Positions 35,237-44,213 of a DNA stretch of 64,000 bases are shown piece by piece; the stretch's first letter is position 1; each line of letters opens with the position of its first letter. Both the position numbers and the translations under genes were made by a program. The notes beneath the pieces are model-generated. The model saw only the letters and a list, made by a program, of their open reading frames with translations. It had not been told where the DNA came from and ran no database searches. Origin of the DNA: Acidobacteriota bacterium (GTDB lineage: Bacteria; Acidobacteriota; Blastocatellia; Pyrinomonadales; Pyrinomonadaceae); the NCBI GenBank assembly GCA_016713675.1, contig JADJOS010000001.1:1674001-1738000 (forward strand). The letters are read 5' to 3'.

Positions 35237-37126
35237 TCACTTTTTGTAGAGAACCTCCAGTTCATCGAGCCTATCGTCGAGTATGCCGACGGCGTTTGGA
35301 ACGAGCTGCGGGTCGCGGAGGTTGACGCCGAGAAATTTCTTGAGCAGATCGGACGGTGGGGCGTCGAAGCCGTTTCGCATCAGGTCGAGATATTTGGGGA
35401 CGAATGTTTTCTTGTCTTTTTTGTATAGCTCGTAATATTTTAGGGCGAGCAGTTGGGCATAGACGTAGTTTGGATGGTACATCGGGGCGTCGTAAAAATG
35501 ATGGACGTCCATCCAGCGCATTTTTAGTTCGTCCTGCTTGTCATACCAGATCGAAAACCGCGAACCGATGCGTTTTGTGACGGCATCGATCTCGTCGGCG
35601 CCAGTGTTTTCAGACTTTCCGACCTCGTCGTATATTGCCTGTTCCATCGCGGCCGTCATGGTGTTGGAATATAGGAAATTGGCATAGATCATGAACTGTT
35701 CGAGATAGTAGATCTTTCGGGCCTGATCTTTTTCGTTAGTGTACAAGTGATCGATCATGACCAGTTCGTTAAACATCGCGAACGATTCGGTAAAATAATT
35801 CGGCCCGTCGCTGTACGCGGGCCGAACCTTATTATTGCCCATCAACTGGAAATGGACGGCATGGCCGGCCTCGTGGGCGAAGGCATCGAGATCGTCGAAA
35901 TAGCCTTCGTAGTTAAAACAGAAGAAGATGCTCTTCGGGTTGCCAAGAAAACCGTTGGCAAAGGCACCGGGCACGCGGCTTTCGCCGCTGACGATATCGA
36001 GCCGGCCATTCGCCGGATCAAGCAATTCGGCGAGTTCGCGCGAGTATTCGCTGCCGAGCACAGCAAGAGACTCGTTTAGAATGCGTGTCGTTTCACCTAT
36101 CGAAAAACGCGGCAGAGGCGAATCTGCGGGCGTGAAATTCCGGTCCCAATATTTTACTTCATCGTATCCCGACTGTTTTTTAACGCGCTCGACGCGCATC
36201 CGCTGAAAGCGTTTATGCGTTTCGGAGGTCTGGGCGATCTTTTCGTAGATGTTTCGCACTTCGTCAGTGGTCAGAAACATGTCGAAGTGGACCTCATGGG
36301 CCCGGTCCGTGTAATTCCGAACGCGAGCGAGGCGGTTCGCCGTCTTGATCAGCCGCGTCAGTGAAAAGGCGTAGATGTCCCGCTGCGACGCCAAGGCGGC
36401 GTATGTCTTTCGAAATCCTTCTTCGCGAACGGCACGGTCGGGGCTATTTGCGATCTCCTGAAACTGCTGATTGACATCGAGCATTTCGCTTCCAGCTTTT
36501 ACCTTGCCCCACTGCGTACGGTCAACGGCACGCTGGAACAACTCCGCCGTCCAGTCGCTCGCCAGCGGTTCGACCTCGCTCAACAGCTCCTCTTCCTTTA
36601 GCGATAACGTGTGCGGAGCGTAGCGGCGAGCTGACTCGATGACAAATGCGTATTGCTTGAGTGCCGGTTTTTGCATCATGAACCGAGCCAGTGTTTTGTC
36701 GTCGATCCGCATCAATTCCTGCTGTAGAAAACTCGTCCGTTTGCTAAGTTCCGAACCCAGACGCGAAGATTCGCTGTTGCTCGTCTCATCCTTTGTATTG
36801 ACTGCATACTTGAGCGACAAATAGATAATGTGGCGATATACCTCCGTGGCAATGCGATCGGATAGCTCGAGAGTTCGTAATAAATTATCCGCCGACGCGG
36901 TAACCTTGCCCTTGAATTTTTCCAATTCCGCGAGCGTGGCCATGCCCTTCTTGAGATCGGCCTGCTGCACTTCAGCGGACGAAAAGAAATTCTTCGCGAA
37001 ATCGAATTTGTATTGCGGCGCAAGTTCGTTTGGTATCGCCTCAAACTTCACCTGAGCCGGAATACTGAGGGCGACAAAAGAGATCGCAAGGAGCAAAACC
37101 GTCAGTCTTTTTGATAACAAGTACAT
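35237..37126 (-). CDS. Secreted oligoendopeptidase F-like metallopeptidase (M3)
   Basis: 629 residues from an ATG that gives a signal peptide (SKRLTVLLLAISFVALSIPA). M3 peptidases cleave short peptides using zinc held by HExxH. The motif FAHEAGHAVHF is present, with the downstream Glu in GPNYFTESFAMFNELVMID. The length is normal for PepF (about 600). GGAAG lies about ten bases ahead of this ATG; earlier GTG/ATG codons (37177, 37156) would overlap or abut the preceding gene and break up the signal peptide. Same strand and 47 bases from the TPR-thioredoxin gene. Confidence 0.9.
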   Translation of the reverse strand: MYLLSKRLTVLLLAISFVALSIPAQVKFEAIPNELAPQYKFDFAKNFFSSAEVQQADLKKGMATLAELEKFKGKVTASADNLLRTLELSDRIATEVYRHIIYLSLKYAVNTKDETSNSESSRLGSELSKRTSFLQQELMRIDDKTLARFMMQKPALKQYAFVIESARRYAPHTLSLKEEELLSEVEPLASDWTAELFQRAVDRTQWGKVKAGSEMLDVNQQFQEIANSPDRAVREEGFRKTYAALASQRDIYAFSLTRLIKTANRLARVRNYTDRAHEVHFDMFLTTDEVRNIYEKIAQTSETHKRFQRMRVERVKKQSGYDEVKYWDRNFTPADSPLPRFSIGETTRILNESLAVLGSEYSRELAELLDPANGRLDIVSGESRVPGAFANGFLGNPKSIFFCFNYEGYFDDLDAFAHEAGHAVHFQLMGNNKVRPAYSDGPNYFTESFAMFNELVMIDHLYTNEKDQARKIYYLEQFMIYANFLYSNTMTAAMEQAIYDEVGKSENTGADEIDAVTKRIGSRFSIWYDKQDELKMRWMDVHHFYDAPMYHPNYVYAQLLALKYYELYKKDKKTFVPKYLDLMRNGFDAPPSDLLKKFLGVNLRDPQLVPNAVGILDDRLDELEVLYKK

Positions 37127-37173
37127 AATTCTATGCTTCCTTTGCAAAAAGTGCATCGTTGTTGTCGCTGCGT

Positions 37174-39396
37174 TCACTTGGCTACCTCCAAGTTGGTTGA
37201 TGCGTTCAATCGTTCGATCTCTTTGATCAGGAAATCGAATTCGGTGAACGGACTGCCGCCCGTACGCGACCAGTGTACGCGGCCGCGTTTGTCTATCAGG
37301 ATGGTTGCGTGCAGAGCCATCTCTTCGAAATCGTCGTAGGCTTTGAAGCGGCGGGCGTTTTCGAGCTTTGGATCGGAAAGCAAAGGGAACGGCACGCCGA
37401 GCGATTTGGCTGTTTTGGCGAGGCCCTCATCGAGATCCGCGCTCACGGCAAGTACGGTCGTGTCCAATTCATTGAGTTCTTTGTTGCGTTTGATGACGTC
37501 TTTTAGCTGCGTGAGGCAGTGCTCGCAGTAACCGCCGAGATAAAAGATCAGGAGCACATTTTTGCCGCGAAACTCTTTGAGTGAAACGGCCTTACCGTCG
37601 GCTTTGACGGCATTCAGTTCGGGTGCATCAAAGGGCTCCCAGACGCTCGGACCAAGTTGTGCTAACGTAGTGCGTTTGTAATTGCGTTGCGGCCCCGGTG
37701 AAACATCCTTAGGCTGTGCCTGCAGCCCGATAGCCTTGGCTTGTGCAAGCCACTTTAACCCGGGCTCGGCGTCGGACCAGACGTGCAGAAGGCGCGCATA
37801 GGCTTCGGTTGCTTTCCCCTTGTCGCCTAAAGCGTTATAAGCCTCGACAAGGCCCGACAGGGCGAAGCCGTCGTTTCTCACGATAGTCAAAGCCTTTTCA
37901 AACGCAGCGACCGCGAGCGATGGCGTTTTCTGCTGAAGGTAAGTGCGGCCGAGCGAGTTGTACAGAACATTCGGCCACGGCGACGGATCGTCTTCGTCGT
38001 CGAATTTCTCGGCTTGCAGTTTAGCCGCCTCACCGATCAGCATCAACCCGTTCAGCGCTTCACCGTTCGCCATGGCGAGTCGGCCGCGCAGTTCGAGTGA
38101 TTGGATCGTGTGATGATGCTCGAACCATTTGTTTTCGGGCTTCTCCATCTCTTTCTTGAGAGCAGAGTGCTCGGCGTAACTCTTCGCGGCTTTCTCGAGA
38201 TCGCCCGAGCCAAGATGGGCGAGGGTTTCGATGTACGCGCGAGTTAACTTATCCCGAGTGTGATCCTGCCAATTGAAAGTCTTCGGGTCGAGAATATCCT
38301 TCCAGCGTTCGAATCGGACAAGGACGCGTGACAATGCGATCGTGCCCTGAGCATGTGCGCTGTAGCGGGATGGATCGTTGTATTTTGGATCGAGCGGCGC
38401 AGCGAGTATTTGCCTTGCTCCGCTGATCGCGGCCTCGGGCATTCCAAGCTGTTCCTGAATGTAGCCGAGATAATTTTGGTTGTGTGCGTAATTCCAAGTG
38501 TTGAATGGAAACACGAGACGCTCGCGCATGTATTGCTTTTCTACGCGCGTTGCCGAATCCATCGAGATCGCCGCCTCGTGCCACATGCCAATGCCGCTGT
38601 AAATGTGGCCGGGCATGTGCTGCGCGTGGCCGATGCCGGCCGCGATCTTTCCGTACGCCGCGCAGCTATCGTGTGCCTGATAGCCCTCGGCACTGTCCCA
38701 GTTATGGATGCGGTAATGGTGTGCGCCGGGATGATTCGGGTCGCGTGCGAGGACCTGCTGCAATATCAATTCTGCGCCGTACCGATGCTCGCCGCCCATC
38801 TGATCGAGCGCGAAAAACGCCTTGGCTTCGATGTCGTCGGGATATTTGAGGACGAGCTGTTCGAGCAGAAACATGAACCGCTTAGACCGCTTTTCGTCGC
38901 TTGGATTGTTCCCGCCTGCATCGGCGGGAAGGTCCGTCTCTCCGCGTGCCTCCCAGGCTTCGATATAGCGGCGTTCGCGGTCGCTGACCTTGTCTTTCCG
39001 CTTGCCGGCCTCTTTCAAAAACTGCGGGCCGCGTTCATCGGCGGCGGCTTGCGACAAACCCCAGTAACACATCGCGCATTCGGGATCGAGTTTGAGCGCC
39101 CAACGAAACGAACGTTCCGCTTCGAAGAACCAAAAAGAATGCAGCAACGCAATGCCCTGATCGAACCACTGCTGAGCCTCCGCGCTTTTGGTCGTGATCG
39201 GAAAGCTAACCTTGCCGATGCCGGACATCACCCACGGTTTTTCGCGAGGGCCTGCATCGAAGGCTGCGCCATGCCGCGAATGCCCCACCTTCCAGGTTTC
39301 AGCAGCGTTTAGCTTGTCGCCGCTGTTTGGTTGTGCTGAGACTGAAAGACAGAACAATATTAGTAGCCCCATCATTTGAAAGCTGTATCGAATCAT
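37174..39396 (-). CDS. Secreted TPR protein fused to a thioredoxin-like redoxin domain
   Basis: 740 residues with a signal peptide (YSFQMMGLLILFCLSVSAQP). The bulk is TPR-like (AEAQQWFDQGIALLHSFWFF, FRWALKLDPECAMCYWGLSQ, NVLYNSLGRTYLQQKTPSLA). The last ~150 residues are an AhpC/TSA-Redoxin domain: FRGKNVLLIFYLGGYCEHCL, VLAVSADLDEGLAKTAKSLG, LIDKRGRVHWSR. CEHC is the CxxC active pair. Probably a periplasmic reductase or peroxidase with a protein-binding TPR; the substrate is unknown. The start at Met5 is chosen for the signal peptide. Confidence 0.8.
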   Translation of the reverse strand: MIRYSFQMMGLLILFCLSVSAQPNSGDKLNAAETWKVGHSRHGAAFDAGPREKPWVMSGIGKVSFPITTKSAEAQQWFDQGIALLHSFWFFEAERSFRWALKLDPECAMCYWGLSQAAADERGPQFLKEAGKRKDKVSDRERRYIEAWEARGETDLPADAGGNNPSDEKRSKRFMFLLEQLVLKYPDDIEAKAFFALDQMGGEHRYGAELILQQVLARDPNHPGAHHYRIHNWDSAEGYQAHDSCAAYGKIAAGIGHAQHMPGHIYSGIGMWHEAAISMDSATRVEKQYMRERLVFPFNTWNYAHNQNYLGYIQEQLGMPEAAISGARQILAAPLDPKYNDPSRYSAHAQGTIALSRVLVRFERWKDILDPKTFNWQDHTRDKLTRAYIETLAHLGSGDLEKAAKSYAEHSALKKEMEKPENKWFEHHHTIQSLELRGRLAMANGEALNGLMLIGEAAKLQAEKFDDEDDPSPWPNVLYNSLGRTYLQQKTPSLAVAAFEKALTIVRNDGFALSGLVEAYNALGDKGKATEAYARLLHVWSDAEPGLKWLAQAKAIGLQAQPKDVSPGPQRNYKRTTLAQLGPSVWEPFDAPELNAVKADGKAVSLKEFRGKNVLLIFYLGGYCEHCLTQLKDVIKRNKELNELDTTVLAVSADLDEGLAKTAKSLGVPFPLLSDPKLENARRFKAYDDFEEMALHATILIDKRGRVHWSRTGGSPFTEFDFLIKEIERLNASTNLEVAK

Positions 39397-39454
39397 AAGT
39401 TTCTCCAATCAAATCCACTGACCAGCTCGATGAAAAACCTTGCTATAAAGGCTT

Positions 39455-39554
39455 GATCCGAAGAACGCCGCCTTCGTGTGCATTACGGCCGTCGAGACAA
39501 TACATCAGAAGTGTCGTCCTAATAATCCCGTCTAATTTCAGGGCATTGTTTCAT
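39455..39554 (-). pseudogene. Decayed third copy of the zinc-ribbon TPR head
   Basis: Hand translation from the ATG at 39554 gives MKQCPEIRRDY then a stop, and after a one-base shift TLLMYCLDGRNAHEGG, aligning with MKRCPECRRDYYDDTLLYCL and DDGNALLEGP of copies A and B. A stop codon, a frameshift and loss of Cys7 show it is dead. Nothing after about residue 35 is recognisable. Confidence 0.75.
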
Positions 39555-39632
39555 ACAAAGCTATGGTGAAGAGTTGAGGGATTATAGCACGAATAATTAC
39601 GAAATTTGCCAATGTACGGGGCCGATCGTTCA

Positions 39633-40406
39633 TCAAGACTTAGCCGAGATCGCGTTTGCTGGGTCGTTTGTGATCAATGCACGAATGCCGAGTTTATGGC
39701 AGCGTTTTAGCCATTTTGGATCGTCGGCGGTCCAGATGGTTACGGGCATTTGGGCCTGGGTGGCGAGGGCGACCAGTTTTCGGGTGACGAGGGAATAGTG
39801 GAGCGATATTTGATGGGCGCCGAATTCGTGGGCGATCGCGAGGATATGTTTGCGGCGGCGGAGGAAATCCATGATCGTTGGTTCGAAGAGAGCGGCGGTC
39901 TGGACCTCTGGAAGGCGAAAGCGAACGACTGGAATTGCCGCTAGTTTGAAGCTTTTTACGATGACCTGCGGCAGTAGATGCGAATCGCGGATGACGTCGC
40001 AGACCGACTTGGCGAGCGGTTCATAGTCGGAGTCGCCGCATTTGAGTTCGATGTAGATGAGGCCTTGTGTGTCCTTCAGCAAGTCGAGGACCTGAGCGAG
40101 CGTCGGGACCGTTTCTTTAGCAAATTCGGGCTTGGCCTTCTTTGGAAATTTATTATTGAACCATGTTCCGATATCGGCTGCGGCAAGCTGTTTAGGCGTG
40201 AGATCGGCAACGCGTTCGGGCCTTGAGGCGGTCCGATCGAGCGTTGCGTCGTGGATGACGACCGGAACGCCGTCTTTCGCAAGCTGCACGTCAAATTCGA
40301 CGCCGTCCGCACCAACATTAAGCGCAAGTTGGAACGCGGCGAGTGTATTTTCCGGAGCGTGGGCACTCGCTCCGCGGTGACCGATAATGAGTGGGAAATT
40401 GCTCAT
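39633..40406 (-). CDS. Glycerophosphodiester phosphodiesterase
   Basis: 257 residues. Hydrolyses glycerophosphodiesters to glycerol 3-phosphate and an alcohol. Motifs: IIGHRGASAHAPENTLAAF (catalytic His and metal ligands), VGADGVEFDVQLAKDGVPVV followed by IHDATLDRT, YIELKCGD, and C-terminal WTADDPKWLKRCHKLGIRAL. All match the GDPD (UgpQ-type) family, without a signal peptide. ATG overlaps the preceding methyltransferase stop (ATGA), so they are translationally coupled; a longer start at 40439 is less likely. Confidence 0.93.
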   Translation of the reverse strand: MSNFPLIIGHRGASAHAPENTLAAFQLALNVGADGVEFDVQLAKDGVPVVIHDATLDRTASRPERVADLTPKQLAAADIGTWFNNKFPKKAKPEFAKETVPTLAQVLDLLKDTQGLIYIELKCGDSDYEPLAKSVCDVIRDSHLLPQVIVKSFKLAAIPVVRFRLPEVQTAALFEPTIMDFLRRRKHILAIAHEFGAHQISLHYSLVTRKLVALATQAQMPVTIWTADDPKWLKRCHKLGIRALITNDPANAISAKS

Positions 40407-41047
40407 TTTTTTTCGAGTAAGAAGATAGTTTTCGACCACGATATCGGTTCGGTGACAGGGAATTTGTGATTGCCGACGACCTTGAAATACTTGGCGGCTG
40501 CCTCGCGGACCTCGGCGAGCGGATGGATCTTGAAATCGTAAAGGATCTCAAGGACCGATCCGACTAGCGACGGCCTGACCGGCAGGAAGACAAGCGGCGA
40601 GCCTTTTTTCAGAACTCTCGCGGCCTCACGAAGCCCGTCGTCGAGCGGCGTATACTCGAGCACGCCGCACATCAACAGCAGGTCAAACGTCTCGTCAGCG
40701 AACGGCAGCTGCAGTACGTTACCCTGTACGGCGTCGATCTTTTTGACGCGCTTTTTGCTTTTTCGAAATTCGTCGCGGGCGACCTCGAGCGATTTGAACG
40801 AAAGGTCGAGTGCGACGCTCCGTTTCGCCGGCAAAGCTGCGTCCTGAAACGCCATCGAAACAAGTCCCGTGCCGCTGCCGGCATCGAGGACGAGCGAATC
40901 TGCGTCGAGTTTTAGGTCGAGTGAACGGAGGTATTTGGCAACAGATGTTCGATAGCCGTTGAGCTTCATCGCGACATTTTGCACATCGGCGATGCGGTCG
41001 TATAGTCCCTGCGTTGTCGGTTTGGCCTTGCGGCCGTTTTTCGGCAT
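40403..41047 (-). CDS. Class I SAM-dependent methyltransferase
   Basis: 214 residues. SAM-binding motif I is LVLDAGSGTGLVSMAF, with motif II SVALDLSFKSLEVAR, motif III VQGNVLQLPFADETFDLLLM and CGVLEYTPL. These fit the Methyltransf_11 type; the substrate cannot be told. It lies eight bases after the TlpA-like gene and four-base-overlaps the glycerophosphodiesterase, in a thiO-led operon. Confidence 0.85.
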   Translation of the reverse strand: MPKNGRKAKPTTQGLYDRIADVQNVAMKLNGYRTSVAKYLRSLDLKLDADSLVLDAGSGTGLVSMAFQDAALPAKRSVALDLSFKSLEVARDEFRKSKKRVKKIDAVQGNVLQLPFADETFDLLLMCGVLEYTPLDDGLREAARVLKKGSPLVFLPVRPSLVGSVLEILYDFKIHPLAEVREAAAKYFKVVGNHKFPVTEPISWSKTIFLLEKK

Positions 41048-41055
41048 CGGTGAGC

Positions 41056-42483
41056 TTATTTTTCAGCCAGGAGTTTGATTATCGTTGCCCGGATCTCTTC
41101 GAGCCGTGTATAACTTGTGCCGGTCGCGATATAACGTACCACGCCTTTTCGATCGATCAAAACCGCCGTCGGCAAAGCTGTCGCACCGTATAAGATCTGA
41201 TTGGCCTGGCCCTTCGCCACGACAAAATCGTACGGTAATCCTTTGCTGACGCGATATCGCTTGAGGTATTCGAGCTCCGCCGGCGTCTCTTTCGGAAGGC
41301 CGCCGTACTCGCCGTAATAGCGCGTGACGCCGAGGATCTCTAGCCCTTCGCCGGCAAAATCCTGATGCCATTCCTTGAGCGCCGGAAATGCTTCGAGGCA
41401 CGGCCCGCACCACGTCGCCCAAAAATCGAGCAGCACGACCTTGCCCTTGAGATCGGCAAATTTCTTCGGCGTTCCGGGAAACCACTGATCTACCGCCGGC
41501 AGATCGATAGCCAATTCGCCGAGCAAACGGTAATGCCGGTCGCGGGCCCTGAGACGCCGATCGGCGTCGGCCCTCAGCGGCGGCGTGGCGAATTCTTTTT
41601 GGGCATTGTCGGCGGCCGTTTGGTAAAACGCGAGGGCCTGTGGTTTTCGGCCTGTTTCGATCAGATACGTGATCTTCTTATCAGCGGCATAGTAATAGAG
41701 GCTCGGCGTTTGGGTCGAAACACCGGACGAGATCAGATCGTCGAGTGCGGCCAATGCCTTGTCAGCATTTCCGATATCTCGATAGGCCTCAAAAGCTAAC
41801 ATTCCGTTATCCAGGATCTCATCGAGCCCGCGTGCCCGTGACGATGCGTCGGCAAGCAGTGCCTTTGCCGCTGCAAATGCCTCTTCGGCATGCGGTGCCA
41901 TCCGGACGAAGTCCTTCTTTTCCTGATACGCCTTGGCGATCTCGCTTTCCATTCGGGCACGTTCGGTAAGCCTTTGCGGTTGATTCTTAAGATACTCGGC
42001 GAGCGTCCTTTCGGCGTCTTCGGTGTTCTTTTGCTTGGCATAGACCACGATCATGATCGACCGTGAGGTCTGCGAACGATCGGCCGGTGAGTCCTCGGAG
42101 GCGACGAACTTGGCAAGATTTTCAAGGGTTCCGTCGAGGTTCTCGGCGATCCAATGCAGCATCCCGAGATAGTAATGATCCTCGCCGGCAAGGTCCTTTC
42201 GCATTCCCGCCGAGGCTGCGTATCGTGCGGCGAGCTGTTTTTGTTCGATCTGCAGTTGAGCCAGCTTAGCATCGCTGAATCTGATCTTTTTTGCCTCAAA
42301 TTCGGCTGCCTTGGTTCTCAGGTAAGAATTCGCCTCGTCGAACAACTGCTTTACGGTCTGACCATCCGCAGTTGGCCCATTCGGCGAACTTGCCGGTAAG
42401 ACACGCCCCGACTGAGCCGCGAGCGGGACCGCCGTGCAAAGTATCAAGAACAACGCAAATTTGTAAATCCTGAGCAAGTTCAT
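41056..42483 (-). CDS. Secreted TPR protein with TlpA-like thioredoxin domain
   Basis: 475 residues with a signal peptide (RIYKFALFLILCTAVPLAAQ). A helical TPR-like middle leads to a C-terminal thioredoxin fold: FADLKGKVVLLDFWATWCGP, then CLEAFPALKEWHQDF, ILGVTRYYGEYGGL and LPTAVLIDRKGVVRYIATG. WCGPC is the redox pair, so it likely acts in periplasmic thiol-disulfide exchange. The ATG overlaps the thiO stop by four bases (ATGA). Confidence 0.85.
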   Translation of the reverse strand: MNLLRIYKFALFLILCTAVPLAAQSGRVLPASSPNGPTADGQTVKQLFDEANSYLRTKAAEFEAKKIRFSDAKLAQLQIEQKQLAARYAASAGMRKDLAGEDHYYLGMLHWIAENLDGTLENLAKFVASEDSPADRSQTSRSIMIVVYAKQKNTEDAERTLAEYLKNQPQRLTERARMESEIAKAYQEKKDFVRMAPHAEEAFAAAKALLADASSRARGLDEILDNGMLAFEAYRDIGNADKALAALDDLISSGVSTQTPSLYYYAADKKITYLIETGRKPQALAFYQTAADNAQKEFATPPLRADADRRLRARDRHYRLLGELAIDLPAVDQWFPGTPKKFADLKGKVVLLDFWATWCGPCLEAFPALKEWHQDFAGEGLEILGVTRYYGEYGGLPKETPAELEYLKRYRVSKGLPYDFVVAKGQANQILYGATALPTAVLIDRKGVVRYIATGTSYTRLEEIRATIIKLLAEK

Positions 42484-43673
42484 CGTGTATTAGACTTACC
42501 GGCAGCCACTCGAAAACGGTTCGGACTAAATTCGCTGAGCCGAATGTCAGTCTGTCCGTCGATCAGGGAATCTGCGGCCAACTTAGCTGTTAAAGGTGCC
42601 AGCAGAATGCCGTTACGGTAATGGGCTGTGGCGACGAACAGGCTATCGAGGCCTTCTATTTCACCAAGAACCGGCAAACCGTCCGCCGCCATCGGCCGGA
42701 GTCCCGACCAACTGTCGATCACCTGCAGATTATCCATGCTCGGAGCGATCTCGAACGCCATATTTCTCAGATCTGTCGCGGCTTGGCCGGTTACGCCCTT
42801 GGTAAAGCCGGTAAATTCCGTAGTCGACCCGGCCAATATCCGTCCATCGGCACGCGGCACAATGTATCCCCGACGGCTGTACACGACATGTTCGAAGACC
42901 CGCTTTGCTGTCCGCATACAAATGATCTGCCCGCGCACCGGCGTGACCGCAAACGGCATTGCCATATCGCCGAGTTTGATGAGCGACGTCCACGCACCGG
43001 TTGCTAGGACAGTTTTGCCGGCGGTGAAAGTTCGGTTTGCCGATGCGGCGCCGGTAACGCAGCCGTCTTTGATCAGGAGCGATTCGACATGTGTGTTTTC
43101 GCAGATCTCGATCTTGTTCATTTCGGCATAATGCCCCAATGCGGTAAGGAGTTTGCGGTTATCGACCTGCCAGTCATTCGGAAAGAGCAGGCTCATCCGA
43201 ACATCCGGCGAAATAAAAGATTCTGACCGCCGCGTTTCCTCGGCGGTCAGACGCTCGACGGCGAGTCCGGCTTTTGACTGCCATTCGAAACGGCCGTTCA
43301 GGTGCCGTTCGTCCTCAATATTAAATGCCGAGTAGAGCGTGCCGCTGCGATCAAGCTCAATATCGATGCCTGTCTCGGCCAGCAGGGCATCAGCAAATGC
43401 CGGATAAAGATCGCGCGATCCGCCGCACAGATCGTAGAACGGTCCCGCTTCATCGGCCTCTGCCTGCGGCCCAAGCATGCCGCCCGCGGCCCACGACGAT
43501 TCCTCGCCGCAAGCTTTTCTTTCAAGCAGCGTGATATTTCGAACGCCGCGCAAATGCAGTTCGCGGGCGATACTCAGCCCGATCACACCGCCGCCGATAA
43601 TTAGTACGCTTGGATTTGAACCTGAGACTTTGATACTACGTGCCACAAGTAGATGATAAATTAAGTCAGACAC
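42480..43673 (-). CDS. thiO: Glycine oxidase ThiO-like FAD oxidoreductase
   Basis: ThiO oxidises glycine to dehydroglycine for the thiazole ring of thiamine. The 397-residue product has the Rossmann FAD motif VLIIGGGVIGLSIARELHLR, then LLERKACGEESSWAAGGMLG, PVRGQIICMR, and C-terminal SWSGLRPMAADGLPVLGEIE with YRNGILLAPLTAKLAAD. This order fits ThiO of the DAO family. The start is uncertain: GTG at 43673 or GTG at 43646 (ten codons later), and no clear Shine-Dalgarno is seen. No other thi gene or TPP riboswitch is present, so another D-amino-acid oxidase role remains possible. Confidence 0.8.
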   Translation of the reverse strand: MSDLIYHLLVARSIKVSGSNPSVLIIGGGVIGLSIARELHLRGVRNITLLERKACGEESSWAAGGMLGPQAEADEAGPFYDLCGGSRDLYPAFADALLAETGIDIELDRSGTLYSAFNIEDERHLNGRFEWQSKAGLAVERLTAEETRRSESFISPDVRMSLLFPNDWQVDNRKLLTALGHYAEMNKIEICENTHVESLLIKDGCVTGAASANRTFTAGKTVLATGAWTSLIKLGDMAMPFAVTPVRGQIICMRTAKRVFEHVVYSRRGYIVPRADGRILAGSTTEFTGFTKGVTGQAATDLRNMAFEIAPSMDNLQVIDSWSGLRPMAADGLPVLGEIEGLDSLFVATAHYRNGILLAPLTAKLAADSLIDGQTDIRLSEFSPNRFRVAAGKSNTR

Positions 43674-44213
43674 AAAGGACGAACGTCCCCACCTAAAACT
43701 GCCTTTTCCACGCAGCCATGGCCGTCACAAAAGACAAAGCGGATCGACCAAATTCGCTTTGACGTTGCCGCGTTACAACGAATCAATGACGACCGGGAAT
43801 TTGGCTGTGATATTTTTCACATGCGAGCGCGAAGTTTTTTGTGCTGCACTGATCCGCTCTGATCCCGCACGCCGGTGACAGCTTAAGCACGGCATTATTA
43901 CGGCACGAAAGTTGCGAAGAATAACGGTGCGTGACGTTAGATACCTTTGCCAAGATCAGAATTGGCAGGTTGGATCTTGGGCGCGGTTTCGATATTGAGA
44001 ACCGTTTTCGCAAGTTCGGCAAAGTCACCAAGATCATCTCCTGTAGTTTTGGCGAGGGTTATCGTCATGAGGAGAAAAAGATCAGGCATGGTTGTCATTT
44101 AGGTAAGTGCCTGGAGACAACCTACGGCGGCTCATCTCTTATTTCCTCTAGCATTTTCAAGTAAGGAATTGTCCTGTGACTGTCACGAAGAGACGGTTCC
44201 AAGGGAGGTTAAT
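43674..44213. other. 540-base region with no convincing gene
   Basis: Lies between the divergent thiO and cadherin-like genes and should contain both promoters. Open stretches at 43783-44037 (-) and 43931-44164 (+) give unrecognisable peptides. No TPP riboswitch core was found ahead of thiO. A strong AAGGGAGG sits at 44201-44208 for the plus-strand gene. Confidence 0.5.

Noticed and set aside
43674..43900. TPP riboswitch upstream of thiO
   Set aside because: Neither the CTGAGA nor the ACCTGAT core of the TPP element is visible.
43783..44164. Two small open frames between thiO and the cadherin-like gene
   Set aside because: Overlapping on opposite strands, unrecognisable sequence, and no clear start signals.
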